In this document: positions 1 to 7,944 of the stretch, in pieces | Numbering within the stretch: position 1 is the first letter of the stretch | Layout of the letters: each line of letters starts with the position of its first letter | DNA from: UBA7396 sp036172015 | GTDB lineage: Bacteria; Patescibacteriota; Gracilibacteria; BD1-5; UBA6164 | Assembly: GCA_036172015.1 (NCBI GenBank) | Contig: JAVHSE010000061.1 | Coordinates: forward strand, 1 to 33,403 | Direction: 5' to 3' | Length of the DNA stretch: 33,403 bases | Position numbers and translations under genes: made by a program | The notes under the pieces: generated by a model | Databases searched by the model: none | The model's input: the letters and a program-made list of their open reading frames with translations, nothing else | What the model was told of the DNA's origin: nothing

Positions 1-46
1 TATACCAATTTATTATACCTATTTATACTAAGAAAGCAAAATATTT

Positions 47-604
47 TTAGTATAAAAGCTTTTTTGATAATTCAAAGAAAGCAATAAATATATCAGTGGA
101 ACCTAAATGACAAAATTCAAAATTTTTTTGTATGAATCCCCTTTCAGATTTATCTAAGTGCTGGATTCTAATATATGGAGGATTTCAGACAATAAAATCA
201 AATTTTAAATTTTGATTTTTATTTTCATTAAATAAGTTTTGCTGAGTAATTATAGTATGAAGTGAATTATTAATTTTGATATTCCATGAAATATTAAAAT
301 TAAAATCTTTTATTAATCAATTTAAATTATTTATACATTGATTAATTGCATCTTCATCAATATCCCAACCATAAATATTCAATAGATTTTTTTCTAAATC
401 TTTTTTATGAGAATATTGAATAATTCTTTTTACTATTTCGGATAAAAATCTTCCATCTCAACAAGCAGGATCTAAAATAGTTTTTCATAATATATTGATA
501 TTATTATATAATACTTCATCAAGTATTTTACAAACAATAAATTCAGGAGTATAGATTTGTCAAAACAATTTTTCTTTGCTATACTCTTTTTGTGAGCTAG
601 CCAT
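47..604 (-). CDS. N6-adenine DNA methyltransferase, N-terminal part (probably broken)
   Basis: Reads as a 185-residue protein with UGA = Gly. It has the SAM-binding motif DPACGDGRF (about residues 45-53) and the catalytic NPPY motif of N6-adenine/N4-cytosine methylases (NPPYIRIQ, about 140). This fits the Eco57I/TaqI-type methylase domain, which is normally much longer and has a target-recognition part after the NPPY region. Here the frame stops at TAA right after a helix ending ELSKKLLY. Another frame continues to the window edge with a segment (FCFLSINRYNKLV) that looks like the beta strand expected next, so a frameshift is likely. It starts 2 bases after the stop of the restriction gene, so the two form an R-M operon. 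The methylase call is firm; loss of function is inferred. Confidence 0.8.
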
Positions 605-606
605 AA

Positions 607-1314
607 TTATTTTGAATTAAGAAATAATCTATATTCATCTACCTTTTTAAAAAATTGCTCAAATGATAATTTATTTTTTAATAATATTGCTGTATCTTTA
701 TTTTCAACAATATCATCAAAATCAACAATATTAATATTTTTTGTATCTTCATTAATATGAATCATAATTATTCCTATTGCAAAAGGCTTATGAGCCTGAT
801 TAGTATCAAATTCTAAATTTAGGTATTTTTGTAAATCTTTATCAGTAATTCTTTCTATTTTTCAAACAATTTTTGCATCATTGTAACTTTTAGATTTTTT
901 TAAATATGGGGTTTCATCTCTAAAAATAATAATTTGAACATATGGTAAATTATTATTTGCTTGAATATTAGCAGTCTCTCACATCATTCACTCAAAATAG
1001 TTATTTGCATTTTGTTTATAATTTGAAGTAATAAACTTAACTCAAACACAAAAAATGGCTTTCTTATTTTTCGTTACTGTAATATCTATATCTTTGGGAT
1101 AATATTTTCCATCAACTTTTAATTCTTTATTTCCAAACGAATTATAAAAATATTCATAAATATGATTTCCCCATATATTTTTAAGTGAAATCGCAATAAA
1201 TTCGTGAATTGACCTTAACTTTTCTGGACTTCTCGGTCCATATTCTTCATATTTTTTATAAGATTCTTTTATTGAATCAATAAAGAATTGTTCATCAAAT
1301 AATTTTGTAATCAT
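607..1314 (-). CDS. Type II-like restriction endonuclease (PD-(D/E)XK family)
   Basis: A 235-residue protein. Its core runs from DIDITV (near residue 81) through AIFCVGVKF to the segment NYKQNANNYFEWMMGETANI. That arrangement, an acidic strand, then a strand ending in a lysine, then an Asn-rich helix with GET, is what I recall from restriction endonucleases encoded next to adenine methylases. The acidic residue usually found two positions before the catalytic lysine is not obvious (GVK). I chose the ATG at 1314; an in-frame TTG at 1347 would add 11 residues. The methylase starts 2 bases after its TAA. Cutting by this protein and protection by the neighbour is the expected partnership. Family assignment rests on motif memory and genomic context; the recognition site cannot be inferred. 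Confidence 0.65.
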
Positions 1315-1412
1315 AAAAAAGCACTTAGTATATAAACTAAATGCCAAAATAAATATTGGATCTCTTGTTTAGCAAACAAAAAAGGGTAACTTAAGAAAAC
1401 TCTTTAATGTTC

Positions 1413-1528
1413 GCCAAAACAAGACTTCTGCCTAAAAAAATAACAAAAGGGTAAGGAGTAACCTAAGTTACCCTTTCCTATTATTTTTTTAGGCTCCGAT
1501 ATTTCGAAGCATATTGTCTTACTTTGGC
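1413..1528 (-). ncRNA. Candidate structured RNA, three-way junction (leader of R-M operon or small RNA)
   Basis: The minus-strand transcript can fold completely. A 13-bp closing stem pairs 1528-1516 with 1425-1413 (GCCAAAGTAAGAC with GTCTTGTTTTGGC). A 7-bp hairpin GCTTCGA-AATA-TCGGAGC follows, then a long arm whose base CTAAAAAAATAA pairs with TTATTTTTTTAG and whose tip is AAAGGGTAA/TTACCCTTT. Three G-U wobbles, two in the closing stem and one in the hairpin, pair only on the minus strand and become A-C mismatches on the plus strand, so the fold is strand-specific. The promoter at 1535-1561 places transcription start at about 1528, the base of the closing stem. It could be the 5' leader of the restriction gene or a free RNA. 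No known family is recognised. Confidence 0.5.
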
Positions 1529-1534
1529 TTTTTT

Positions 1535-1561
1535 AGTATATGAATTTTTTGAAATATGCAA
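1535..1561 (-). promoter_or_regulatory. Promoter for structured RNA / R-M operon
   Basis: On the minus strand TTGCAT (1561-1556), a 15-base spacer and TATACT (1540-1535). The predicted start is about 1528, exactly where the closing stem of the structured RNA begins. The -35 box lies in the 25-bp direct repeat and directly follows the T-tract of the toxin-antitoxin terminator. Confidence 0.55.
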
Positions 1562-1569
1562 AAAAATAA
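1545..1569. repeat. 25-bp direct repeat, left copy flanking the toxin-antitoxin cassette
   Basis: Matches 2171-2195 at 24 of 25 bases; the identical 18-base core is AAATATGCAAAAAAATAA. Each copy contains, on the minus strand, the T-tract of one terminator and the TTGCAT -35 box of the next promoter. The copies lie 626 bases apart and bound the toxin-antitoxin unit. Confidence 0.75.
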
Positions 1570-1592
1570 TCCTTATCAAGATGGATAAGGAT
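1561..1592 (-). terminator. Intrinsic terminator of toxin-antitoxin operon
   Basis: On the minus strand the 9-bp stem ATCCTTATC/GATAAGGAT with a 6-base loop, followed by TATTTTTTT. It lies just after the toxin stop codon. Confidence 0.8.
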
Positions 1593-1609
1593 TTTAGAGA
1601 AAAATAATG

Positions 1610-1939
1610 TTATTTTTTTTGAAGCTCTTTTAATACTTCTTCTTTTGATTTGATAATATCAGTAGATGAAATATTTTCTAATTGATTTTTTGAATATATT
1701 AAAAGAGGGATGCAATTATTTTTATCTAAAAATAGTACTATAAGTCTAAATCATCATCTTTTTCAAACAGGAATTGAAGAATTTTTTATTCTAAATTTAT
1801 AAACTCAATTTCACAAATCAGAAAAAGATTCAGATTTTATAGAAGATTCAAAATCATCTAAATCACCTTCAATTTTAAAAAATTTTTTCTTCAAATTATT
1901 GAGTTGTTTTAAAAAATAATGAGTCTTAATTATATTCAT
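1610..1939 (-). CDS. RelE-like toxin of a type II toxin-antitoxin system
   Basis: 109 residues. The core KFRIKNSSIPVGKRGGFRL followed by the strand IVLFLDKNNCIPLLIYSK is the beta-sheet core of RelE/HigB-type toxins, which cleave mRNA on the ribosome. The basic residues in GKRGGFR match the positions usually responsible for RNA contact, and three of the glycines near here are UGA codons. Its ATG lies inside the last codons of the upstream antitoxin (overlap 1930-1939), the usual translational coupling for such pairs, in antitoxin-first order. An intrinsic terminator follows. Family assignment is good; the exact subfamily is not certain. Confidence 0.75.
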
Positions 1940-2130
1940 ACCGCAAGTTTAAGTTTATTATTTAATTCCGTATCATATAAATTATTTTCTAATTCTATTT
2001 TAGTTTTATTATCTTGATATAACTCTGCTAAGTAATCCTCAACAAAATAAGAAGTAATTCTTTTCATTTGAATACTATCTGATACAATAATTTTAAATTC
2101 ATCCGGTACTTGAATAGTTAATGTAGTCAT
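1930..2130 (-). CDS. Antitoxin of the RelE-like pair
   Basis: 66 residues. It begins MTTLTIQVPDEFKIIV, a short beta strand followed by a helix, as in ribbon-helix-helix or related antitoxin DNA-binding domains, and continues with a charged helical tail that would wrap the toxin. The standard-code stop is a UGA; under code 25 the protein gains Gly-Ile and ends at TAA 1930-1932, overlapping the toxin start by 10 bases. The promoter 2161-2187 is close upstream, so autorepression by the complex is likely, though no operator palindrome was identified. Assignment rests mainly on size, order and overlap. Confidence 0.7.
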
Positions 2131-2160
2131 AATTTTGAAATTAAATTATAAATTACTTTG

Positions 2161-2187
2161 ATTATAATATTTTTTTAAAATATGCAA
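2161..2187 (-). promoter_or_regulatory. Promoter of the toxin-antitoxin operon
   Basis: On the minus strand TTGCAT (2187-2182), a 15-base spacer and a perfect TATAAT (2166-2161). Expected start is about 2154, giving a leader of about 24 bases. Spacing and -35 box are the same as in the promoter at 1535-1561. Confidence 0.65.
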
Positions 2188-2195
2188 AAAAATAA
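2171..2195. repeat. 25-bp direct repeat, right copy flanking the toxin-antitoxin cassette
   Basis: Right-hand partner of 1545-1569, with one mismatch (A for G at the seventh base). It joins the T-tract of terminator 2186-2213 to the -35 box of the antitoxin promoter. Confidence 0.75.
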
Positions 2196-2213
2196 AAGCC
2201 AAACTGGCTTTTA
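2186..2213 (-). terminator. Intrinsic terminator (minus strand)
   Basis: Stem TAAAAGCCA/TGGCTTTTA with a 3-base loop, followed on the minus strand by a run of T. It would end transcription from the SGNH-ABC operon, about 250 bases after the ABC stop codon. Confidence 0.7.
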
Positions 2214-2459
2214 CGGAAATATATTATAAATATCTTTTTAATTTCGTAATTCGAGTTAATAGTATTTTTATTCCATCAAATTCAAATCAAATCCTATAAT
2301 ATCAAAGTCTCATTCTATAAAATTTTAAATCATTTCATCTGTTTGGTATGATATTTATTTTTTTGAAAAGAGTATCCTATTTCCTATATTTTAGTATGTG
2401 TTCTCATTTATATTTGAGTTATGTTAGGAGAGTTCTCTTTGTATAATTTATAGATTATG
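2214..2459. other. Non-coding stretch with a possible decayed gene remnant
   Basis: No intact gene is seen here on either strand. On the minus strand a short frame reading EGDFDIIGFDLNLME then TAA looks protein-like, and its DNA shares the 15-mer CATCAAATTCAAATC (plus strand, 2274-2288) with 4682-4696 in another gene-free stretch. It may be what remains of a gene downstream of the ABC ATPase, but it is too short to name. Confidence 0.3.
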
Positions 2460-3119
2460 TTATACGATTTCCATGATACCACCTCAAACTTTATAAATTT
2501 TTTCTGCCAATTTTGCTACTTCATCATCGTGAGTTATGAGAATAATGGTATTTTGTATTTTCTGATGTAAATCTAAAATCAAGTCCATAATAATTTTTTT
2601 ATTTTTTATATCAAGTGCTCCGGTTGGCTCATCGGCTAAAAGTATTTTCGTTTTTCATACAAATGCTCTCGCAATTGCTACTCTTTGAGATTCTCCTCCA
2701 CTTAAATGAAATGCATATATATCTTTTTTTGAAGTAAGTCAGACGATTTCTAAAATTTCATCAGTTGAGAAATTTCTTTCCAAATGATTCAATTCAATAA
2801 TTAAATCAATATTTTCTCCAACGGTAAGATTGTCAATAAGTTTAAAATTTTGAAAAATATAAGATAAATTTTTTCCTCTAAACTCAGTCATTTCATCATC
2901 ATTGAGTTGAGATATATCTTTTTTTTCGATTTCTAAAAGACCTTCAAAATTCCTATCAATTCCAGAAATCATATTGAGAAAAGTTGATTTTCCACTTCCA
3001 GATGGTCCGATAATCGCAATAAATTCTCATGAATATATTTCAATATCTAAATGACTAAAAATTTCTACTTTTTCATTTCAAATTTGAAATATTTTTTTTA
3101 AATTTTTTATTTGTATCAT
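2460..3119 (-). CDS. ABC transporter ATP-binding protein (LolD/MacB/YbbA type)
   Basis: 219 residues with all nucleotide-binding motifs in order: Walker A GPSGSGKST (about 38-46), Q-loop FQNF, signature LSGGESQR (about 140), Walker B ILLADEPTGALD and switch histidine ITHDD. The short size and DEPTGALD form fit the LolD/FtsE/MacB/YbbA group, which drives lipoprotein release or periplasmic export with a separate permease. No permease gene follows; the downstream stretch is non-coding. It starts 2 bases after the stop of the SGNH lipoprotein gene. In E. coli the lysophospholipase gene tesA sits next to ybbA, so the pairing has precedent. The transported substrate is unknown. Confidence 0.9.
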
Positions 3120-3121
3120 AT

Positions 3122-3763
3122 TTATTGAGTTATAATTTTATTTTTTTGTAAAAAATCCATTACATTTTTGACTATAATATCATATCAAAAAGAATTTGGG
3201 TGAATCATATCTGATATATTTAAGTTCGATTTTCCAGCCACTCATTCTAAAAAAAATGGTAAGAAAAAAATATTTTTTCTCTCGAAAGCGATTTCTTGAT
3301 ACACTTTTTTAAAATCAGCTCTATATTGCACTCATAAATTAGCTGGAATATCCATTCCTCACAAAACTACTTTTGAAGTAGGAAAAGTATCAATAATATT
3401 TAAAATATTTTTTTTTATGTCTACAGTAGAAAGTCATCTGAGTGCATCATTTCATCATACTACTAAAATCACAATCGCAGGATTTTTTTCCAAATACAAA
3501 GAAGCTCGAGATAATATATTCGCTGATGTATCTCAAGAAACTCAAGCATTCATTATTGAATAATTATATCTTTCATCATCAAGTTTTTTTTGTAATTTAC
3601 TTGGATAATTTTCGTTTTCTACTACTCAATACCCAGCTGTGAGACTATCTCATAAAGCAAGAATAAGTTGTTTTTCTGTGAGTTTTTCTCGCACTTCGAT
3701 TGGTTTTTCTGCTTTTCAACAAGCAAATAAAAATAAACTGAAAATCAAAAATATGTATTTCAT
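3122..3763 (-). CDS. SGNH/GDSL hydrolase lipoprotein (TesA-like esterase/lysophospholipase)
   Basis: 213 residues. It starts with a hydrophobic signal ending in the lipobox LFAC, with lipidated Cys15, so it should be an exported, membrane-anchored lipoprotein. SGNH blocks are complete: GDSLTAGYG (nucleophile Ser40), Gly in MNAGVSGDT, GGND (Asn105) and DMIHPN (Asp185, His188). Both glycines of GGND and the Gly of GDS are UGA codons, so the active site exists only under code 25. The family hydrolyses esters and thioesters of lipids, and the TesA branch is the best fit. It is first in an operon with the ABC ATPase. The natural substrate, possibly host lipids or lysolipids, is not evident from sequence. 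Confidence 0.88.
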
Positions 3764-3875
3764 AAAAATGTAATTATAAGTAAAAATTATTGTATAAAAA
3801 TTCATATAATAATGTATGATTTTATAATATAACAAAAATAAAAAATATCAAAAAATAAGAACGAATCAAAAAAAA

Positions 3876-3903
3876 TTGACTTTTTATTTCGTTATCGTAT
3901 GAT
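3876..3903 (+). promoter_or_regulatory. Promoter of the 3938 gene
   Basis: TTGACT (3876-3881), a 16-base spacer and TATGAT (3898-3903). An in-frame ATG at 3899 falls inside the -10 box, so translation must start later; this decides for the ATG at 3938. Confidence 0.65.
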
Positions 3904-3937
3904 AAATTATATATTATTTTATAATAAAAAGATATTT

Positions 3938-4624
3938 ATGAATAATAGCGAAAAAATATATGCTTCACAATTACCTTCAAAAGTATATATATCTGGAGTG
4001 CAGGATCCAAATAAAGTAGTAAAAATACAGCATGGAAACAAAACAGAATATTTTTTTAGAACAGATGATATAAAACATATCTGACAAAAATTTGCCACAC
4101 AATTATCTGAATATAGGATGGAAAGAGATCATGACGGAGAATCGATTATTAAAAAATTGAACGAACTTATCAATATACTCAAGCAAAGTACTACTTATCA
4201 GTTTTATAAACCAACAAGTTTATTCCCAACAAAAAGTACAATAGAAGATGATGATTCCCTCATATGAATGATAACTGAAAATCCATATCAAAAAATTATG
4301 TTTAAAAAAAATCCAGAATATATTTTACAAATACTTGATATTTGGCATGAATATTTTTGAATCAAAAGACCAGTTATCACAGATACTCACCAAGAGCAAC
4401 AATGAATAGAGAAAGCAAATACTACTCCGATAAATCCTCATATCACATATGCTTGTGAATTTGTGAAAAAAACGATGAACATTTTAGAATTAAAACCAGA
4501 TTATTTTGAAGACCATAATGGTATTATTCGTTTTTCTCAAAGTGGAAAAAAACTTGCTTGAGTTCCAAATATTATTGATCATATACAAGAAGCTTTTGAA
4601 GTTTCACAATTACTAGAAAAATAA
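3938..4624 (+). CDS. Hypothetical protein
   Basis: 228 residues, not recognised. It begins MNNSEKIYASQLPSKVYISG and has a predicted beta-rich first 50 residues (KVVKIQHGNKTEYFFRTDDI), then a helical, acidic and lysine-rich segment, and a C-terminal helical part ending AFEVSQLLEK. No signal peptide, membrane segment or cysteine cluster is visible. UGA-coded glycines occur throughout (for example after DIKHI and SLI), so it is an ordinary resident gene. It stands alone between its own promoter and terminator. No function is proposed. Confidence 0.75.
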
Positions 4625-4655
4625 GATACTCTCTTGAGAGTATCTTATTTTTCTA
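4623..4655 (+). terminator. Intrinsic terminator
   Basis: Perfect 11-bp stem AAGATACTCTC/GAGAGTATCTT with a TT centre, followed by ATTTTTCT. It directly follows, and partly overlaps, the stop codon of the 3938 gene. Confidence 0.85.
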
Positions 4656-4834
4656 TGTTTGAGTTTTTCCATCCATTCGCTCATCAAATTCAAATCCTGT
4701 ATAGGAGTGTGAATATTTATATCAATTTTAACTCATACACAAGTTCATGATAGTGAGTAGTAGAGAGTTTTTACTTAAATTTACCATGATTTTGTCTTAA
4801 ATATATGGATTTTCTCTAATTATTCCATATTGAG
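4656..4834 (-). pseudogene. Possible decayed gene fragment
   Basis: No intact gene. On the minus strand, with UGA = Gly, an open stretch without a start codon reads YYSLSGTCVGVKIDINIH and then a segment containing DLNLMSEWMEKL, ending at a TAG inside the terminator of the 3938 gene. A TAA blocks the frame upstream, and another frame there has an ATG. The 15-mer GATTTGAATTTGATG in it also occurs in the gene-free stretch at 2274-2288. The text looks like real protein with a frameshift, but I cannot name a family. Confidence 0.3.
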
Positions 4835-4861
4835 TTGAATATTTAAATATTATCATATAAT
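4835..4861 (+). promoter_or_regulatory. Promoter of the baseplate-J-like gene
   Basis: TTGAAT (4835-4840), a 15-base spacer and a perfect TATAAT (4856-4861). Leader of about 33 bases to the ATG at 4902. Confidence 0.6.
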
Positions 4862-4901
4862 CAAATATGTATTTATTTTTTAGTTTTTTTTAAAATTTAA
4901 G

Positions 4902-6548
4902 ATGATAAAAGTATATGAAAGTGATACTATTGTAGATGTAGTAAATAAAATGAATGCTTGTGAAGATAAAGAAATTATGATTGAATTTCCTTTTTGACAC
5001 TCAATACTTCATAATTATATGTCCTTAAAAATATTAAAAAATAAATCAGGAAGTAAACGACTTACTCTTCTGACCAATGATTTGATATCAAAAAAAATTT
5101 GATCGTCTTTATGAATTAATTATTCCATCGTAAAAGATTGAGAATTTCATAAAGAAAAAAATTTGAAACAAGAACTTTTGAAACATAATTTTACTTTTTT
5201 TGAGTATTTTATATTTGTTATAAAAAAATATTTTCACACTTTTATTCAATTTCTTTGAAAAAAAACATGAATAAATAGCTTAAACTATTATAATCCTTAT
5301 AATAAAGTAAAAACAACTGGCCTCTTTTTTTTACTTTCTGGTTTATGTATTTCAATATTAATGCTCGGATTTATATTTTATTTTGCTGTTTCAAAAACAT
5401 ATATTGAAATAGTTCCAGAAATAAACATAAAAACAAAAGCTATCAATATAATCTATGAAGAATGAAAATCAGATCTCAGTATGATTTCAAAAGAATTAAA
5501 AGTATGAGTGAATAAAATAACAGCGAGTAGTTCTCTCAAATATACTCATAAAACGACTGGAGTAGATTTTGAAAAAACTTCAAGAGCAAAATGAAAAGTG
5601 CTTCTTATAAATGAAATGAATGATCCACAAACTTTTAGACCAAAAACAAGACTCATTAGTCCAGATGGACTTATTTTTGAAACTACTGATTGGATGAAGA
5701 TTCCTTGAAAAAGAAAAACAGCAAGTGGAGGAGTTATTTTTTGAACTGGAATGGTTGATATAATAGCACAAATTAAAGATGTAAAATGACAATTTACTGG
5801 ATCAAGATGAAATATTTGAGGTTCATTTTTTACTATTCCTGGACTCAAATTTAACCAAGATAAAATATATTGAAAATTAGAATGATCAACCACTGGATGA
5901 AAAGATGATATAAAATATTTAGTATGAGAAAAAGATGTAGAAAATGCAAAATTAGTTTTAGAAGAAATGCTGAGAAAAGATGTTATGGAAAAATTAAAAG
6001 AAAAAATTGCAAGTGAATCAAAATTATCATGAGTAAAATACGAAATACTCTGAATTAAAGATATTATTCAATATTCAAAAATAAATATAAATACATTTCC
6101 AAAAGATATAAAGCCATCCATGCCTATAAATACTTTTGAATTAACTTGAGATATCACCATTGAAACTTATATATATAATACCGATGAAGTACTGAGTCTT
6201 TTGAAAGATGTTATTAATGAAAGTTTATTAGAATGATCTGATAAATTAATGTTTATCGATGAAAATTCTCTCAGAATGACCGTAGTTTTAGCCAGAGAAG
6301 AAAAACCACTCAGAGTAAAAGTTACCAATGAAATAGATATGTGAGTCAGTTATGATTTTTCTAATAATTCTAATTTCTATAATCAAAAATTAAAAAGTTT
6401 AATTCTCTGACTTAGCAATGATGAAGCTATGAATATACTTATTAATGAAGAAAAAATTAGTAATGTTGTTATTAAAAATACTCCATTTTTTATAAAAAGA
6501 ATTGCTTCTAATCTTGATAATATTATTATGAAAATAAGAGAAAAATAA
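4902..6548 (+). CDS. Membrane-anchored baseplate J/gp47-like protein
   Basis: 548 residues. Residues 1-130 form a soluble cytoplasmic-looking region. A single transmembrane segment follows (about 143-165: GLFFLLSGLCISILMLGFI and on). The C-terminal part contains NDPQTFRPKTRLISPDG, a beta-rich stretch with GNIGGSFFTIPG and a long alternating domain. The pattern PQT...TRxxSPDG...FTIPG is what is annotated as baseplate J/gp47-like in many candidate phyla radiation genomes. In phages and contractile systems such proteins join baseplate wedges, but no other tail genes are near, so a cell-surface or secretion-related role is as likely. The gene has its own promoter; the Fur gene follows after 73 bases. 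Confidence 0.6.
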
Positions 6549-6567
6549 GATTCATTCTCATTATGAT

Positions 6568-6594
6568 TTGACTTTTTTTGAAATAGTTTAAAAT
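6568..6594 (+). promoter_or_regulatory. Promoter of the Fur-family gene
   Basis: TTGACT (6568-6573), a 15-base spacer and TAAAAT (6589-6594), 27 bases before the ATG at 6622. Confidence 0.55.
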
Positions 6595-6621
6595 AAGAAA
6601 TATTCTTTAAAACTATTTTTT

Positions 6622-6969
6622 ATGAAAACTCATTTTTATACTGAAGATATTACTCGTATTTGTGATAATAAACATCTGACTGTAGATGAGATTTTTGAAT
6701 ATATTTCAAAAAAATATCCAAATGCATGAAAATCATCTATCTATAGAAATGTTGAAGAATTACACAAAAATTGATTTTTAAAAAAAATTTCTTGAACAGG
6801 GAAAAAAACTTTTTTTGAAAAAACAAAAGAACCTCATATTCATTTTATTGATGAAAAAACTGGAAAAATATTTGACGGAAATATAAAATCAATCCCCATT
6901 TTTGAATTTCCTGATTGATTTGAAGTAAGTTATTATGATATAAAAATATTTTGAAATTTTACTCTATAA
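6622..6969 (+). CDS. Fur-family metal-responsive transcriptional regulator
   Basis: 115 residues. The N-terminal winged helix reads HLTVDEIFEYISKKYPNAGKSSIYRNVEELHKNGFLKKI, the typical Fur/PerR layout with recognition helix SSIYRNVEEL. The short C-terminal part has HIHF, matching the HxH metal site, but it is smaller than in classic Fur (about 140-150 residues) and no CxxC zinc site is visible. Such proteins repress genes when iron, zinc or manganese is bound, or sense peroxide. No Fur-box palindrome was identified near its promoter. It is monocistronic with its own promoter and a bidirectional terminator. Confidence 0.85.
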
Positions 6970-6993
6970 AAAACACTTTAAAAGTGTTTTTTA
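6968..6993. terminator. Bidirectional intrinsic terminator
   Basis: Stem AAAACACTTT/AAAGTGTTTT with flanking A and T runs, between the convergent Fur-family gene and gpsA. It overlaps both stop codons. Confidence 0.85.
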
Positions 6994-7935
6994 TTTGAGA
7001 AAAATATTTACTATTTTTCAAAATTGTATTAATGTACTATTTTCTCAAATTATTTTTCAAATTCATTGTAAAGTAAGGTATCATTCTGCATGTTTGTTTT
7101 CTTCTTTTAAAATATTTTCAGCTTCTTTTGAAGTTCTTCATGCTCAAACAAGTGTACCAAAATATCTATTTCTTGAATTTCAAAAACAAGTTGCTATCAA
7201 ATCTCAACCAAGTGCAAAATCTCAGAAATCTATATTTTTGGTTCATCATAATAATTCTAAAAGTTCCGGAAGCTCTTTATATAATTGACAAAATTCATAT
7301 CAAATAGATGATATTCCATATCATTTTCATTCTAAATATCATATGTATAAAGCAAAAATATTTTTCAATGATCAATAAAGTTCAATATTTTTATATTCTT
7401 TTGAAAATTCTATTTTCAAAGTTTTATTTTGAAAAATACTTTTTATTTTTTTTGCGATTTCAATATTTTCACATCATATTTGAGCTCATAACTCTTTTCA
7501 TTCTATCAATTCTGAAGCTATCATTCCACCTGATAAAACAGCATAATGATATATATTTTCTTTTAATTCTTTTTTTAAAATATCACTTGGAGTTTGAAGT
7601 GTTTGATTATCAATTCATTTCGAAAGATTTAAAAAGATCACTCATGATTTTAAATTATTTTTTATTTCTTTGACAAAAGAACTGATATATTGAGATGGAA
7701 GAGCCAAAATAATCAAATCAAACTCATGAAAAGTTTCTACATTGTCTAAAAAATACACATTTTTTTGTAATGATGTTCCATGAAAAAAATACGGATTTTC
7801 TCTCCTTGTCAGAAGATGATTGAAAACAAAATTATCTTTTTCATATCAATAAAAAGTCATTTCCGGATTATTTTTTGATATATGATGTAATATAGCAAAT
7901 CAAAATGCTCAAATTCAAATAATAAGTGTTTTCAT
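6991..7935 (-). CDS. gpsA: NAD(P)H-dependent glycerol-3-phosphate dehydrogenase
   Basis: 314 residues, normal length for GpsA. It reduces dihydroxyacetone phosphate to sn-glycerol 3-phosphate for phospholipid backbones, in the cytoplasm. The N-terminal Rossmann motif is GIGAFGFA (7-14). LSGGMIASE stands where most enzymes have LSGPSFAxE, so the Pro-Ser-Phe part is altered. The catalytic lysine region is YGSLKNIFAL, and the C-terminal signature GDLIATCFGNSRNRYFG is clear. Many of these glycines are UGA. It lies 9 bases downstream of the 7945-8439 gene and shares its promoter. Identification is secure despite the altered substrate-loop motif. Confidence 0.9.
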
Positions 7936-7944
7936 ATGGAATAA

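Noticed and set aside
1413..1528. 5S rRNA, SRP RNA, tmRNA or hammerhead ribozyme as identity of the structured RNA
   Set aside because: Length suits 5S, but none of the conserved 5S, SRP, tmRNA or hammerhead core sequences is present.
3899..3937. Upstream ATG at 3899 as the start of the hypothetical gene
   Set aside because: It lies inside the -10 box of a good promoter, so it would not be in the transcript.
5546..5893. Minus-strand open frame of 115 codons
   Set aside because: It is antisense to the baseplate-J-like gene, has no family-like sequence and only arises because UGA-glycine codons are read as stops.
6995..7673. Two plus-strand open frames
   Set aside because: Both lie antisense to gpsA, whose motifs are clear on the minus strand.
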